Counted from the stretch's first letter, positions 9,492-17,918 are shown. The stretch is 64,000 bases of DNA from M3007 sp043764095 (GCA_043764095.1 JAYUKX010000081.1:1-64000), one strand, 5' to 3'. Numbers and translations: made by a program. The notes: a model not told the origin generated them from the letters alone.

Positions 9492-9572
9492 GAAGACGCA
9501 AGTCTTCAATTGAGCACGTGGGGATAGTTACAGTGATAAAGATAATGGCTTATTCCGGCTGGAAGGGAATAA
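9492..9572. other. Two short hairpins in the leader region of the DUF1800 gene
   Basis: GAAGAC-gcaa-GTCTTC (9492-9507) is a perfect 6-bp stem with a GCAA tetraloop. TTATTCC...GGAATAA (9550-9556 and 9566-9572) is a second, 7-bp stem. Both lie in the 195-base gap upstream of the DUF1800 gene. Neither has a T-run, so they look like leader structures rather than terminators; function unknown. Confidence 0.3.
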
Positions 9573-9652
9573 CCGAATGGGGCAAGGGGGGATTAAAAGA
9601 AAAGAAACGCCTTGTTATTTAAAAATATTGGGCAATGAAAAAATAATTAACA

Positions 9653-9856
9653 CTAACGTGCTTTATTATTTTTCTTGTAAGGGCAATGGCGGCAACCATT
9701 TTTGCAACAATAGCCGCGTTTTAAGTGGTATTTTTCAGTAAAAACAAAATAACCGCCTTCAAAATAATAATCTTCCCCTTCTGTTAACGGATCGTTTACC
9801 GAGAAAGGTTTGTCCTGATTATTTTTTTGATCTGTGGTTTTTTTCTGATCTTGCAT
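9653..9856 (-). CDS. DUF5522 family small protein
   Basis: This is a 67-residue protein. After a charged Q/K/N-rich start it carries the family core YYFEGGYFVFTEKYHLKRGYC followed by C-K-N-G-C-R-H-C-P-Y-K: a YC(C)xxGCRHCPY cysteine cluster at the C-terminus that probably binds metal. The ATG at 9856 follows the phosphatase stop codon after one base (TAAtATG), so I chose it over an in-frame ATG at 9922 that would overlap the phosphatase. Translational coupling is likely. The function of the family is unknown. Confidence 0.8.
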   Translation of the reverse strand: MQDQKKTTDQKNNQDKPFSVNDPLTEGEDYYFEGGYFVFTEKYHLKRGYCCKNGCRHCPYKKNNKAR

Positions 9857-9857
9857 A

Positions 9858-10460
9858 TTAAACCAAGTGCGGTGTTGCATTCTCGGCGGTGAAATGAAAG
9901 GCATCATCTTGGAGTTTTGCAACGTAAAATCCCGTATTAACGTGTGGGTTTCCTTCCATTTCTGCTAGAGAAACCCCTTTAAGCAGCGAAACCAATCCGC
10001 GCATGGATCGTCCATGCATACACACTAAAACGTGATCTTCGGTTCTTTGTTTAAGCCAATCAATAAATCGCACCAAACGGTCGTTGAGTTCTTGTGCACT
10101 TTCGCCTCCAGGCATACGTGCGGTGAGGTCGCCACTGTTCCATGCGGTGCGCACTTCATCCCAAAGTACTTTATATTCGGATGAAATCACCTTTCCTTCG
10201 TGGTGCCCCCAAGTGATCTCATTGATGTCGGGCGTAATATGCCAAGGCAATCCTTTATCAATAAATCCTTGTACCGTTTGGTGTGTACGCTTCAACGCTG
10301 ATGTTACAACTAGTTTAAAATCAACGTGTTGGTGATGGTCATAAAACGCTTTTGCCTGACTACGACCCTTGTCGTTCAAATCTGTATCAACGCTACTTCC
10401 TTGCACGATGCCCAATTTATTGAATTCTGTTTCGCCGTGCCTTACGATGTAAATGGTCAT
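9858..10460 (-). CDS. Histidine phosphatase family protein (phosphoglycerate mutase-like)
   Basis: This is a 200-residue cytoplasmic enzyme. IVRHGETEFN (residues 4-13) is the RHG motif with catalytic His8. The second conserved histidine is in VCMHGRSMRG near residue 147, and WGHHEGK near 90 has the usual acidic donor region. The length is typical of the cofactor-dependent phosphatase/mutase branch. The substrate is not readable; candidates include phosphosugars and alpha-ribazole phosphate. It is cotranscribed with the DUF5522 gene. A 160-bp palindrome fills its upstream gap. Confidence 0.85.
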   Translation of the reverse strand: MTIYIVRHGETEFNKLGIVQGSSVDTDLNDKGRSQAKAFYDHHQHVDFKLVVTSALKRTHQTVQGFIDKGLPWHITPDINEITWGHHEGKVISSEYKVLWDEVRTAWNSGDLTARMPGGESAQELNDRLVRFIDWLKQRTEDHVLVCMHGRSMRGLVSLLKGVSLAEMEGNPHVNTGFYVAKLQDDAFHFTAENATPHLV

Positions 10461-10477
10461 TATTTGTTTGTTTTTTA

Positions 10478-10637
10478 GTAAAAACTTAGCCAGCGGTTTC
10501 GGATCAAAAAAGCAGGCAGATTTTGGTCAGACAAGCCGCTTTTTTGAGTTCGATGCAGCGCATCAGACGAAAAAAACGGCGAAGGATGGGCAAAATCTGA
10601 CCTTTTTTGGCCGAAATGCAAGCGGCTAAGTTTTTAC
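10478..10637. repeat. 160-bp full-length imperfect palindrome (element B) with shared core
   Basis: The ends GTAAAAACTTAGCC (10478-10491) and its complement (10624-10637) are 14-bp perfect inverted repeats. Further pairs follow inward: CAAAAAAG/CCTTTTTTG, CAGATTTTG/CAAAATCTG, GCCGcTTTTTT/AAAAAAaCGGC and GATGC/GCATC at the apex. The whole 160 bases can form one long hairpin. It fills almost the entire gap between mqnE and the phosphatase gene. The central 80 bases align with the centres of the elements at 17057-17217 and 60536-60600, with compensating base changes in the stem. Confidence 0.8.
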
Positions 10638-10643
10638 GTTTTT

Positions 10644-11834
10644 TTAATTCAGTACAGGTAACTCAAAGTAGCCCCTAAACTCTTTATCTTCGGCAAATTC
10701 AACATTTGTAAAATCTTGAACTATATTATATAAGGTATCTCTTTCGATGGGTTGACGGCCTACTTTTCGAATCATATCCACCAATTGCTGCGTGGTCAAA
10801 GAAGGGTTTTGTTCTTCAGAGCCAGCCATGGAGTAGATCTTAGTGGTATCATCAATAGTGCCATCAATATCATCTACGCCAAAGGCCATCGACATTTGGG
10901 CGATATTGCGGCCTATCATGGGCCAATAGGCTTTTACATGGTCAAAATTATCCAAATAAATACGCGAAATGGCATAATTACGCAAATCTTCCACTGCGGT
11001 ACTTTCAGCGATATGGCTCATTTGATTATCTTGATTGCGGAATTTGAGTGGAATAAAGGTCTGGAAACCGCCCGTTTTATCCTGCAATTGGCGCAAACGT
11101 TCCATATGATCGACGCGGTGGTGCCATTTTTCAATATGCCCATATAACATTGTGGCATTGGATCGGCGGCCTAAATTATGCCAAATTTCGTGTATTTCGA
11201 GCCATTGATCTCCTGTGCATTTGTCTGCTGCAATTTGTTCGCGTATTTCCGGGTGAAAAATTTCTGCACCTCCACCTGGCAAACTATCGCAACCTGCCTC
11301 AAGCATCATTTTCATCCCTTCGGTGTAGGAGATTTTTGCCTTTTTGAAAATATAATGGTACTCCACTGGAGTTAAGGCTTTGATATGCAATTCAGGACGG
11401 TGCGCTTTTATTTTTTTAAATAATTCCACATAAAACGGCACATCGTATTGTGGCAAAACACCACCTACGATATGGACTTCAGTGACAGGTTTGCCATCGT
11501 ATTGTTTTACGATATTGAACATATCATCCATGGAGTACATCCAAGCATCTGTATCACTTTTTTGTTTGATTAACCGCGAATAAGAACAAAATTTGCAGTC
11601 ATAGACACACAAATTAGTAGGTTCAATATGGAAATTGCGGTTAAAATAAGTAGCATTTCCGTTTTTGCGTTCCCGAACCAAATTGGCCAAAGCACCTACA
11701 AAGGCAAGATCGCCGTGTTCGTACAAGAATACGCCCTCGTCAAAAGTAATCCGTTGTCCATCTTCTACTTTTTGTGCAATACGGCGATGGTCGTCGCTAA
11801 GATTAGCCTGCTCAAATATTTTTAAAGTTGACAT
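10644..11834 (-). CDS. mqnE: Aminofutalosine synthase MqnE (radical SAM)
   Basis: This is a 396-residue radical SAM enzyme. The 4Fe-4S cluster motif CxxxCxxC is C76-V-Y-D-C80-K-F-C83. The family-specific segments VHIVGGVLP, HIKALTPVEYHYI, DSLPGGGAEIFHPEIR, RSNATMLYGHIE and DKTGGFQTFIPLKF match MqnE rather than the related MqnC. MqnE joins chorismate-derived 3-((1-carboxyvinyl)oxy)benzoate to SAM to give aminofutalosine, early in the futalosine route to menaquinone. No other mqn gene is in the window, so the pathway is scattered. Its stop lies 7 bases from palindrome B. Confidence 0.93.
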   Translation of the reverse strand: MSTLKIFEQANLSDDHRRIAQKVEDGQRITFDEGVFLYEHGDLAFVGALANLVRERKNGNATYFNRNFHIEPTNLCVYDCKFCSYSRLIKQKSDTDAWMYSMDDMFNIVKQYDGKPVTEVHIVGGVLPQYDVPFYVELFKKIKAHRPELHIKALTPVEYHYIFKKAKISYTEGMKMMLEAGCDSLPGGGAEIFHPEIREQIAADKCTGDQWLEIHEIWHNLGRRSNATMLYGHIEKWHHRVDHMERLRQLQDKTGGFQTFIPLKFRNQDNQMSHIAESTAVEDLRNYAISRIYLDNFDHVKAYWPMIGRNIAQMSMAFGVDDIDGTIDDTTKIYSMAGSEEQNPSLTTQQLVDMIRKVGRQPIERDTLYNIVQDFTNVEFAEDKEFRGYFELPVLN

Positions 11835-12010
11835 AAGGTCAAAGTATTTTTAAAGTTTCAAAAAATAATGAAAACTAAACGTTTGTGGCAATGAAAAGTT
11901 CAAGAAACCCAAAGATCGCTGCCCCTGCGATAATCGTCCAGGAAATCCATTTCGTGCATGAGTATGAAGGCCAGACCAATAAAAAAAGAACAAGTGATCG
12001 GGCATTTTTA

Positions 12011-13138
12011 CTAGGTAAACTTAATAATTTCCAACATTTTTTTGGCATTTTCCAAGTTGGAGTACTCCGTTTCGAGGTGTGCCCTGCGTTCGTCAATACG
12101 GCTTTGCTCGAAAGGTGCATTCAACATGGCCTCGATGGTTTGGCGGATAGCAGCCGCTGAATTGCGTACATAGCACAATTTTTCTAAATTGGTACCACTC
12201 ACCATCATCTCATTGACGATACAAAAACGCCCCCGGAACAGTGCATTGATGAGTTTTAGTTTAATACCCGAATTTTGAAACGAAAACAAAAGATTGATAT
12301 GGGCGTTTCGGATCAGGTTGTTCATCATAGCGTCATCCGGGTTTTCGATCAATTTGATATGATCGTGTGGTCGAATCATATCTTTCAGCCGTTGAGTAGG
12401 TTCCATACCCGCAATGATAAAAGGCACTTCCATGCCCGCTATTACTTCCTCTACCAGCCAAAGTGCAGCCCGCTCATTGTCGGGGACGCTTAGTTTACCG
12501 TGGAATAGTACATACTCTCCCCTACCCAATTGGCTTTCCACAAACGCATTAGGGTGAAACGCGGGAATATGGTGGGTATTGGCCTTATGTTGTTTGAAAT
12601 AAGCCTCATCGTTGGTCGAAATGGCAATTATTTCGTCTGAATGCAGCAGCACATAGGGTTCAATGCGTTGTAATTTTATGCTCTCGAGGAAAAAATAGAG
12701 TTTTTCCCAAGGCACCAAATTTGAGGTAAGTTTCCACAAATGCTCATAGTATTGCCATTCTACATTGTGCATCCGCACTATTTTTTGGCGGTGCCGAAGG
12801 CTTTTCTTGAGTACAAATCCTGCTGTATGGATACCTTCAAACAAGATAGGGTGACTATCTTTTTTCAAGCGTTTGAGTAGTGAGCGATTCATGCGGGTTT
12901 GCATGATAAAAGGGAAAAAGGACAATTGCCAAATAATAGACCGACTCCTTTTGTAATAATAAACCTCTTGGCAATACTGTGCCAATTCGGGTTGAGGCGT
13001 GCGGTCGCCATATTGGAAACAATGTAAAATAACTTTAACCCCTAAGGCATGAAGTGCCTTAATCTGATTAAATATAACGATTACCCCGCCGTAATTTGCG
13101 GGATAAGGTATGTCGAACGAAACGATATGTAATGTCAT
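12011..13138 (-). CDS. Glycosyltransferase (GT4-like, GT-B fold)
   Basis: The protein has about 375 residues. Its N-terminus MTLHIVSFDIPYPANYGGVI is the typical first strand and glycine-rich loop of GT-B glycosyltransferases. The C-terminal domain has VLFHGKLSVPDNERAALWLV, PFIIAGMEPT and a segment around IKLIENPDDAMMNNLIRNAHINL that fits a nucleotide-sugar site. It is cytoplasmic or membrane-associated and probably acts in surface polysaccharide or glycan synthesis; donor and acceptor are unknown. I start it at 13138 because an ATG at 13165 lies inside the -7 box. It stands as a single gene without other polysaccharide genes around it. Confidence 0.8.
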   Translation of the reverse strand: MTLHIVSFDIPYPANYGGVIVIFNQIKALHALGVKVILHCFQYGDRTPQPELAQYCQEVYYYKRSRSIIWQLSFFPFIMQTRMNRSLLKRLKKDSHPILFEGIHTAGFVLKKSLRHRQKIVRMHNVEWQYYEHLWKLTSNLVPWEKLYFFLESIKLQRIEPYVLLHSDEIIAISTNDEAYFKQHKANTHHIPAFHPNAFVESQLGRGEYVLFHGKLSVPDNERAALWLVEEVIAGMEVPFIIAGMEPTQRLKDMIRPHDHIKLIENPDDAMMNNLIRNAHINLLFSFQNSGIKLKLINALFRGRFCIVNEMMVSGTNLEKLCYVRNSAAAIRQTIEAMLNAPFEQSRIDERRAHLETEYSNLENAKKMLEIIKFT

Positions 13139-13164
13139 TGCCACGAATCTTTGCAAAAGCGGCA

Positions 13165-13172
13165 CAAAGGTA
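13165..13172 (-). promoter_or_regulatory. Putative -7 box (TACCTTTG) of the glycosyltransferase gene
   Basis: On the minus strand TACCTTTG matches TAnnTTTG and lies 26 bases upstream of the ATG at 13138. This rules against the in-frame start at 13165. No good -33 element is seen. Confidence 0.45.
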
Positions 13173-13326
13173 AGTTGTTTATGTTGTAAGTTTGTTGTTA
13201 GTGATTTGTAATTTATACGTCAAATTAATATTTTGCAAAAATAGGTTAAAACCCAAATAATAAACTGTATTTTAATGTTTTTGCACGCAAAAAAAGTATA
13301 TAATTTTAGTGAAAAAATTTGGTGGA

Positions 13327-13378
13327 TAAGTTTGTGTGCTATTACCTTAGAGTTTAGAAATTAGGGGGTTCGCCCCTA
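13327..13378 (+). promoter_or_regulatory. Promoter and short hairpin leader of the 85-residue protein gene
   Basis: TAAGTTTG (13327-13334) matches TAnnTTTG, with TTTT (13304-13307) 19 bases upstream as a weak -33 element. The leader has a perfect hairpin TAGGGG-gttcg-CCCCTA (13362-13378) about 40 bases before the ATG at 13419. It could stabilise the mRNA or affect translation; this is inference only. Confidence 0.4.
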
Positions 13379-13418
13379 CCCTTTCCGATATTTTATCCGT
13401 TCACCAAACCAATCTATT

Positions 13419-13676
13419 ATGAACGTTACCTTTGAAGAATTACGCCGCGTTAAACACGCATTGCCATCCGGCAGTATTGGCCAACTCGCCACAGAATTTA
13501 ATATGGAGGAAGAGGCCGTCCGAAATTATTTTGGTGGCGGCCACTACAAAAATGGCCAACTTACAGAGTTCCACTTGGAGTCCGGTTACGGCGGCGGAGT
13601 AGTACATTTGGAAGATACCACTATTTTTGACCGTGCTATGGAAATGATTGAACAGCATAAAGTGTCCTTGCAGTAG
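13419..13676 (+). CDS. Small conserved-looking protein, possible DNA-binding (HTH-like) domain
   Basis: This is an 85-residue protein without signal or membrane segment. Residues 1-40 could form helices of an HTH (FEELRRVKHALPSGSIGQLATEF). A glycine-rich segment follows (NYFGGGHYKNGQ and HLESGYGGGVVHL), then a C-terminal helix (IFDRAMEMIEQHK). I do not recognise a named family. It has its own putative promoter and is closed by a strong hairpin, so it is probably a single-gene transcript. The start is the first ATG after the leader hairpin. Confidence 0.65.
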   Translation: MNVTFEELRRVKHALPSGSIGQLATEFNMEEEAVRNYFGGGHYKNGQLTEFHLESGYGGGVVHLEDTTIFDRAMEMIEQHKVSLQ

Positions 13677-13709
13677 CAAACATTTTGTGCTTTTTTTTTG
13701 TCAAACAAT

Positions 13710-13741
13710 GAGCCGCTCCAAATAGATGTTTGGAGCGGCTC
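13710..13741. terminator. Bidirectional hairpin terminator
   Basis: This is a perfect 13-bp stem, GAGCCGCTCCAAA (13710-13722) against TTTGGAGCGGCTC (13729-13741), with a 6-base loop. It lies between two convergent genes (ends at 13676 and 13749). On the plus strand it is followed by ACCCCTTTT. It probably serves both directions. Confidence 0.75.
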
Positions 13742-13748
13742 ACCCCTT

Positions 13749-16700
13749 TTATTCCCCTACCACCCTAAATACAAATCCATAACTATATTGCTTACCAGTT
13801 AGCCTAAATTCATCGTGTGGCTGCGCGCCCCATGAGTTATCGCCACCTACGCCACGTTGCGCCAAGTCCACGTGTAAACACACAAAACGGCGTTTAATGA
13901 TATCAGTAGTATGGCGGTTTTTCTTGATCGTTCCTTCATCAAAGTCTTCTGTTAATTGTGGCATAGCACTAAATGAAAGTGGCTGTAAACCAATCACTTC
14001 TACGCCATAACCAGTGCCATCCGTCAATTGTATGGTACGGGTATCAGTTTTGTAACCGCTTTCTTGTGGGCGAATATACCCACGTGTCCAGCCATTGTCG
14101 GTATTATCGCTCCATTGTCCCAGTTGCGCTGCGGTATTGCGATCGCTATAATTTTCCCAAGGGCCGCGTCCGTACCAATCCAAATTGGTGCAATTGGCCG
14201 GTAAATAAAATCGCATTCCCATTCGAGGCAACTCCGGTGCTTTAGAGTCGGCCGCAAGATTGAGTGTATTATTGATTTTTAAAGAGGCATCGTTTTGAAT
14301 AGTGTATTCCACAATATAATCCGCATTTACATCGGGCAGGTAATACTTCACCGAAATGCGCACGCCTTTATCCGTTTTATCACCTACGGTTACACCTTTG
14401 AGTTGGCGTGTTTTATGCGCACTCGCCCACGGACGTGCATAATTATTGAAATCTGCACCAAAATCATTGTCTGTTGGAGCGCGCCAGAAATAAGGCTCGG
14501 CAAATAAGGCATAGTCATTGTCGTATTGGCGCAAAATATTATTGCCTTTGTAAGCATACATCAAGAGGCGGCCACTTTTCATATCGAACATACCAGAAAT
14601 ATCGCCAGAAGCAAATTGGAGCATATCACCCAGACGTTTGGTGGTCAAATCACCACCATTATCGCGGTTTTCTTGTGCAAAAAAGTTGCCAGTACCCGTA
14701 AATTGTTCTTTTGCAACTTCGTGGCCAGCCGGAATAGCGGCGGTCGCGTTCCTTTGGTGCGCATATACATTTAAAGCAACCTCGGTGCCGGGGGCTAATT
14801 TGAAGGCAGGAATCTCCAGTTGAATAGATTTGGTTTGTCCAGGTTCCAGATCGACCGAAAAAGTACCTTCTTTGCTGATTTCGCCATTAAGCGTCACTTC
14901 GTAGCGGAAATCATATTCTTTAAGGTTGGTAAAATTAAATTCGTTTTTTACCTTTATTTTACCGCCAGCCCAGCCTTCATCTTCAAAAAGGATATTTTGA
15001 TATACTTTTTTAACCTCGTACAAACCGGGATGCGGCGTACGATCGGCAGCAACAAGGCCATTGCACACAAAATTATAATCCGAATAGCGGTCATGTGCGC
15101 CTAAGTCTCCGCCATAAGCAAAATATGAGCGGCCATCTGCTGTTTTTGTTTCGATACCTTGATCCACCCAGTCCCAAATACAACCGCCCTGAAGGTTATC
15201 AGAAGAACGAATAACATCCCAATATTTTTTGAAATTACCGACTGAGTTACCCATTGCATGCGCGTATTCGCACAAGATGACTGGACGAGGTTTTGTGTTT
15301 TCTTGTCCGGCATAAGGGCTTGAAAATGAAGTAGGTACGTGCTTTTGTGTAGGATCTTTAGCGCATTTTTCCATATCAGGTACCAATGGATACATTGGCG
15401 TAATGATGTCTGTATTGGATTGTACGCCTGCTTGTTCCGACATTACTGGACGCGAATCGTCGCGTTTTTTACACCAATCGTACATTTCATAAAAAACTGG
15501 ACCGTTTCCGCACTCATTGCCCAATGACCAAGCCACTACACAAGCATGGTTTTTATCGCGTTCAACGCATCGCTTTTGGCGGTCGTGGTGCGCAGCCTTC
15601 CACATCGGGTTATAGGCTGGATGATTGACCTGCAATTCGCCTTTTCCGGTATTGGTCGATTGGTTTTTTACGGGTGCCCAAGGCATAGAAACCTGGATAT
15701 TTACATCGCGGAAAAACTGGAATTCTGCACCCATACCGTGGCTTTCCAAATTGGTTTCGTCCACTACATACAATCCATATTCGTCGCACAGTTTCATCCA
15801 GCGCGGATCATTAGGGTAATGCGAAGAACGGCAAGTATTGACATTGAATTGTTTCATCAATTTAATATCTTCTATCATGCTTTCCATCGAAAGTGCACGA
15901 CTTCCCGTTATTTTTTCGTGTTCATGGCGATTTACGCCTTTTACCAAAGCGCGTTGGCCATTGATTAAGAATCGAGTACCTTTTATTTCAACACGTCTAA
16001 AACCAACTTTGGTGCCCACGCATTCCACAACCGTTCCTTTTTCATCTTTAATGGTAATGACTGCGGTATATAAATTAGGGTTTTCGGCACTCCATTTCAA
16101 AGGCGATTTTACCGTTCCGCTAAAACTCACTTGTGTTTTTGGCGTTGGTCGCTCCGAACTCACGCGCTGTTGTTGGAAATAAACCTGTGTTTTGTTTTTG
16201 TCCAAAATAGCTAATTCTACGCTATAACGCGTCAACTCTGCGGTTTGACGAAGATCAACTGTACCTGTTATGGTTCCGTCGTTATAACGGCTATCAAGGC
16301 CGCATTTTACCCAAAAATCGGCGACACTTGTTTTATTTCTTGCAAAAAGCGTTACATCGCGCTCCAATCCACTAATGCGCCACATATCTTGGTCTTCCAA
16401 GTACGAACCATCGTGCCAGCGATATACTTGGACACAAAGTTTGTTGTCGCCACGGCGCAGATAAGGCGTAATATTAAATTCAGCAGCCGTTTTGGCCACT
16501 TTGGATAAGCCTACCGCTTTACCATTTACCCAAATATACGCACAACCATTAATGCTACCAAAAGACAGGATGACATCTTTGTTTTTCCAATTGGACGGTA
16601 CGGAAAAATTGGTTCGGTAAGTGCCCACTGGCGCATACGAATGATCGATAAACGGAGGGTTTGGGGTAAATGGCAATAAAAAATTGGTATAAATCGGAAT

Positions 16701-17039
16701 ACCAAACCCTTGAAGTTCCCAGTTGCCGGGTACTTTGATGTCTTTCCATGTAAAATCATCGTAATTATCCAAATGAGCCGTTGTTGGCCGCTCTTCTGGG
16801 GTATTCACATAATTGAATTTCCATGTACCATTGAGGCTTTTTTGATAACTTGAACGGTTTGGGTCATCTGCCACTACTTCATCGGCATTGGAATAAGACA
16901 TAAAAGTAGCGTGAGGCGGTTCTTTGCCCAATTCAACTACAGTGGGATCTTCCCATTCTTTAAAGGTGAAATTGATTTGCGACGTGGCTGCAAAATGGCA
17001 AAAAAATAAAAAAACGAGGATGGGTAATGATTTATACAT
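13749..17039 (-). CDS. Secreted GH2 beta-galactosidase
   Basis: This is a 1096-residue enzyme with a signal peptide (MYKSLPILVFLFFCHFAATS). Domains in order: GH2 sugar-binding domain (about 60-230), Ig-like domain (about 240-345), TIM barrel (about 350-640) and C-terminal Bgal_small_N beta-sandwich (about 800-1090). The acid/base is E509 in SLGNECGNG and the nucleophile is E591 in ILCEYAHAMGN. Size and architecture match E. coli-type LacZ, but this one is exported, so it would cut galactosides outside the cytoplasm. It lies downstream of the susCD/galKT cluster, separated by palindrome A2, and fits a galactoside-degradation locus. The exact substrate (lactose, galactan or host glycan) cannot be read. 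Confidence 0.92.
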   Translation of the reverse strand: MYKSLPILVFLFFCHFAATSQINFTFKEWEDPTVVELGKEPPHATFMSYSNADEVVADDPNRSSYQKSLNGTWKFNYVNTPEERPTTAHLDNYDDFTWKDIKVPGNWELQGFGIPIYTNFLLPFTPNPPFIDHSYAPVGTYRTNFSVPSNWKNKDVILSFGSINGCAYIWVNGKAVGLSKVAKTAAEFNITPYLRRGDNKLCVQVYRWHDGSYLEDQDMWRISGLERDVTLFARNKTSVADFWVKCGLDSRYNDGTITGTVDLRQTAELTRYSVELAILDKNKTQVYFQQQRVSSERPTPKTQVSFSGTVKSPLKWSAENPNLYTAVITIKDEKGTVVECVGTKVGFRRVEIKGTRFLINGQRALVKGVNRHEHEKITGSRALSMESMIEDIKLMKQFNVNTCRSSHYPNDPRWMKLCDEYGLYVVDETNLESHGMGAEFQFFRDVNIQVSMPWAPVKNQSTNTGKGELQVNHPAYNPMWKAAHHDRQKRCVERDKNHACVVAWSLGNECGNGPVFYEMYDWCKKRDDSRPVMSEQAGVQSNTDIITPMYPLVPDMEKCAKDPTQKHVPTSFSSPYAGQENTKPRPVILCEYAHAMGNSVGNFKKYWDVIRSSDNLQGGCIWDWVDQGIETKTADGRSYFAYGGDLGAHDRYSDYNFVCNGLVAADRTPHPGLYEVKKVYQNILFEDEGWAGGKIKVKNEFNFTNLKEYDFRYEVTLNGEISKEGTFSVDLEPGQTKSIQLEIPAFKLAPGTEVALNVYAHQRNATAAIPAGHEVAKEQFTGTGNFFAQENRDNGGDLTTKRLGDMLQFASGDISGMFDMKSGRLLMYAYKGNNILRQYDNDYALFAEPYFWRAPTDNDFGADFNNYARPWASAHKTRQLKGVTVGDKTDKGVRISVKYYLPDVNADYIVEYTIQNDASLKINNTLNLAADSKAPELPRMGMRFYLPANCTNLDWYGRGPWENYSDRNTAAQLGQWSDNTDNGWTRGYIRPQESGYKTDTRTIQLTDGTGYGVEVIGLQPLSFSAMPQLTEDFDEGTIKKNRHTTDIIKRRFVCLHVDLAQRGVGGDNSWGAQPHDEFRLTGKQYSYGFVFRVVGE

Positions 17040-17056
17040 TAATTTAATGTTTTTTA

Positions 17057-17217
17057 TAAGTATTTGGACATAATTAATTGCAGAAATGAACGAAGGTATT
17101 TTTCGGCTAGACGAGCCATTTTTAAGGCGGATAGCGGCACTATCTAACGAAAAAATGGGGAAGCATAGGCGGAAAAGACCAAGTTCAAAATGCTAATTAA
17201 TTATGTCCAAATACTTA
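17057..17217. mobile_element. 161-bp MITE-like palindromic element (copy A2)
   Basis: It has perfect 23-bp inverted ends: 17057-17079, beginning TAAGTATTTGGACATAATTA, and the complement at 17195-17217. Similarity between the arms continues to the apex (GATAG...CTATC at 17130-17143), so it is one long irregular hairpin. Its right 97 bases are repeated at 1-97 with two differences seen. Two near-identical copies 17 kb apart point to transposition or gene conversion. No target-site duplication was evident and no transposase is nearby. It fills the gap between lacZ and the upstream gene. Confidence 0.85.
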
Positions 17218-17221
17218 AGTA

Positions 17222-17902
17222 TTAGTTGAATACCAAGAAACGCAGTCCGAATACCTTTTGATTGAGTAAAATCTCCAAAGTGTACCAGCCTGCTGTTAAA
17301 TGATCTGTATTGATTTCGGTTTCAAATTGATTTTGGTTGTTTTGCGTCCAATCTTTTACAAAGCGTTTATAATCAACTTTATATACTCTAGTTAAGTCGT
17401 CAAAAATTTGCATGTTAATGGTCTGCTCTTTGGCCTGATCCAAGGACTGCGCCTGAAGTATTACCTTCAATGGGCGATGATAAACCGGGTTAGGGGCAAT
17501 ACTACATTTCCATTGTAGTACACTCAAATTTGGTGGCGGCTCTGCATCTTTCTTGAAATAAATAACCCAAGTTGTATTAGAATCACATCCGAGGTGGGTT
17601 TGTCCAAATTCATTGACCGAAGTATTTGCTAAAATTTGGTTACCCATAAAGTAAGAGCCGCGTACAATGGTCGTATCTGTAATCTTTAAATAAACGGGCA
17701 ATGTGTGCACATGTGTAGCGAGCAGTGTATCCTTTGGAAAAACCCCAATGGTATCGATAACCAGCAAAGAATCTTTCCCAAAAACAATGCCCTTATACGA
17801 ACTTCCGGTACAAATGGTCACCGTATCAACCGTTATCACAAATTGCGCATTTGCCGCTTTGGCAACAAAGCATAAACTAATGATAAAGAGATAGATACGC
17901 AT
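17222..17902 (-). CDS. Small secreted protein with type A-like T9SS C-terminus
   Basis: This is a 226-residue protein with a signal peptide (residues 1-19, ending AANAQ). The first 125 residues are a beta-rich region of unknown function (VDTVTICTGSSYKG, LGCDSNTTWVIYF) like the repeat units of Bacteroidota adhesins. Residues about 138-226 resemble a type A sorting domain (CSIAPNPVYHRPLKVIL, LTAGWYTLEILLNQ), although the ending LRFLVFN is not the classical basic tail. It lies 16 bases after galT, so it appears to be the last gene of the galactose operon. No specific link to galactose use is visible. Confidence 0.7.
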   Translation of the reverse strand: MRIYLFIISLCFVAKAANAQFVITVDTVTICTGSSYKGIVFGKDSLLVIDTIGVFPKDTLLATHVHTLPVYLKITDTTIVRGSYFMGNQILANTSVNEFGQTHLGCDSNTTWVIYFKKDAEPPPNLSVLQWKCSIAPNPVYHRPLKVILQAQSLDQAKEQTINMQIFDDLTRVYKVDYKRFVKDWTQNNQNQFETEINTDHLTAGWYTLEILLNQKVFGLRFLVFN

Positions 17903-17918
17903 AAGAAATGCAAGGTTA

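Noticed and set aside
11875..12120. Minus-strand frame of 81 codons overlapping the glycosyltransferase 3' end
   Set aside because: Its first half is the glycosyltransferase sequence in a shifted frame. Only the last 40 codons are outside it, and a different frame there is the better candidate (see findings).
13362..13378. TAGGGG/CCCCTA hairpin as a tRNA T-arm or riboswitch piece
   Set aside because: Only one isolated 6-bp stem is present and the surrounding sequence does not fold into a tRNA or known riboswitch pattern.
15546..15968. Plus-strand frame of 140 codons inside the beta-galactosidase gene
   Set aside because: It is a shadow of the conserved TIM-barrel coding region on the other strand and shows no family pattern.
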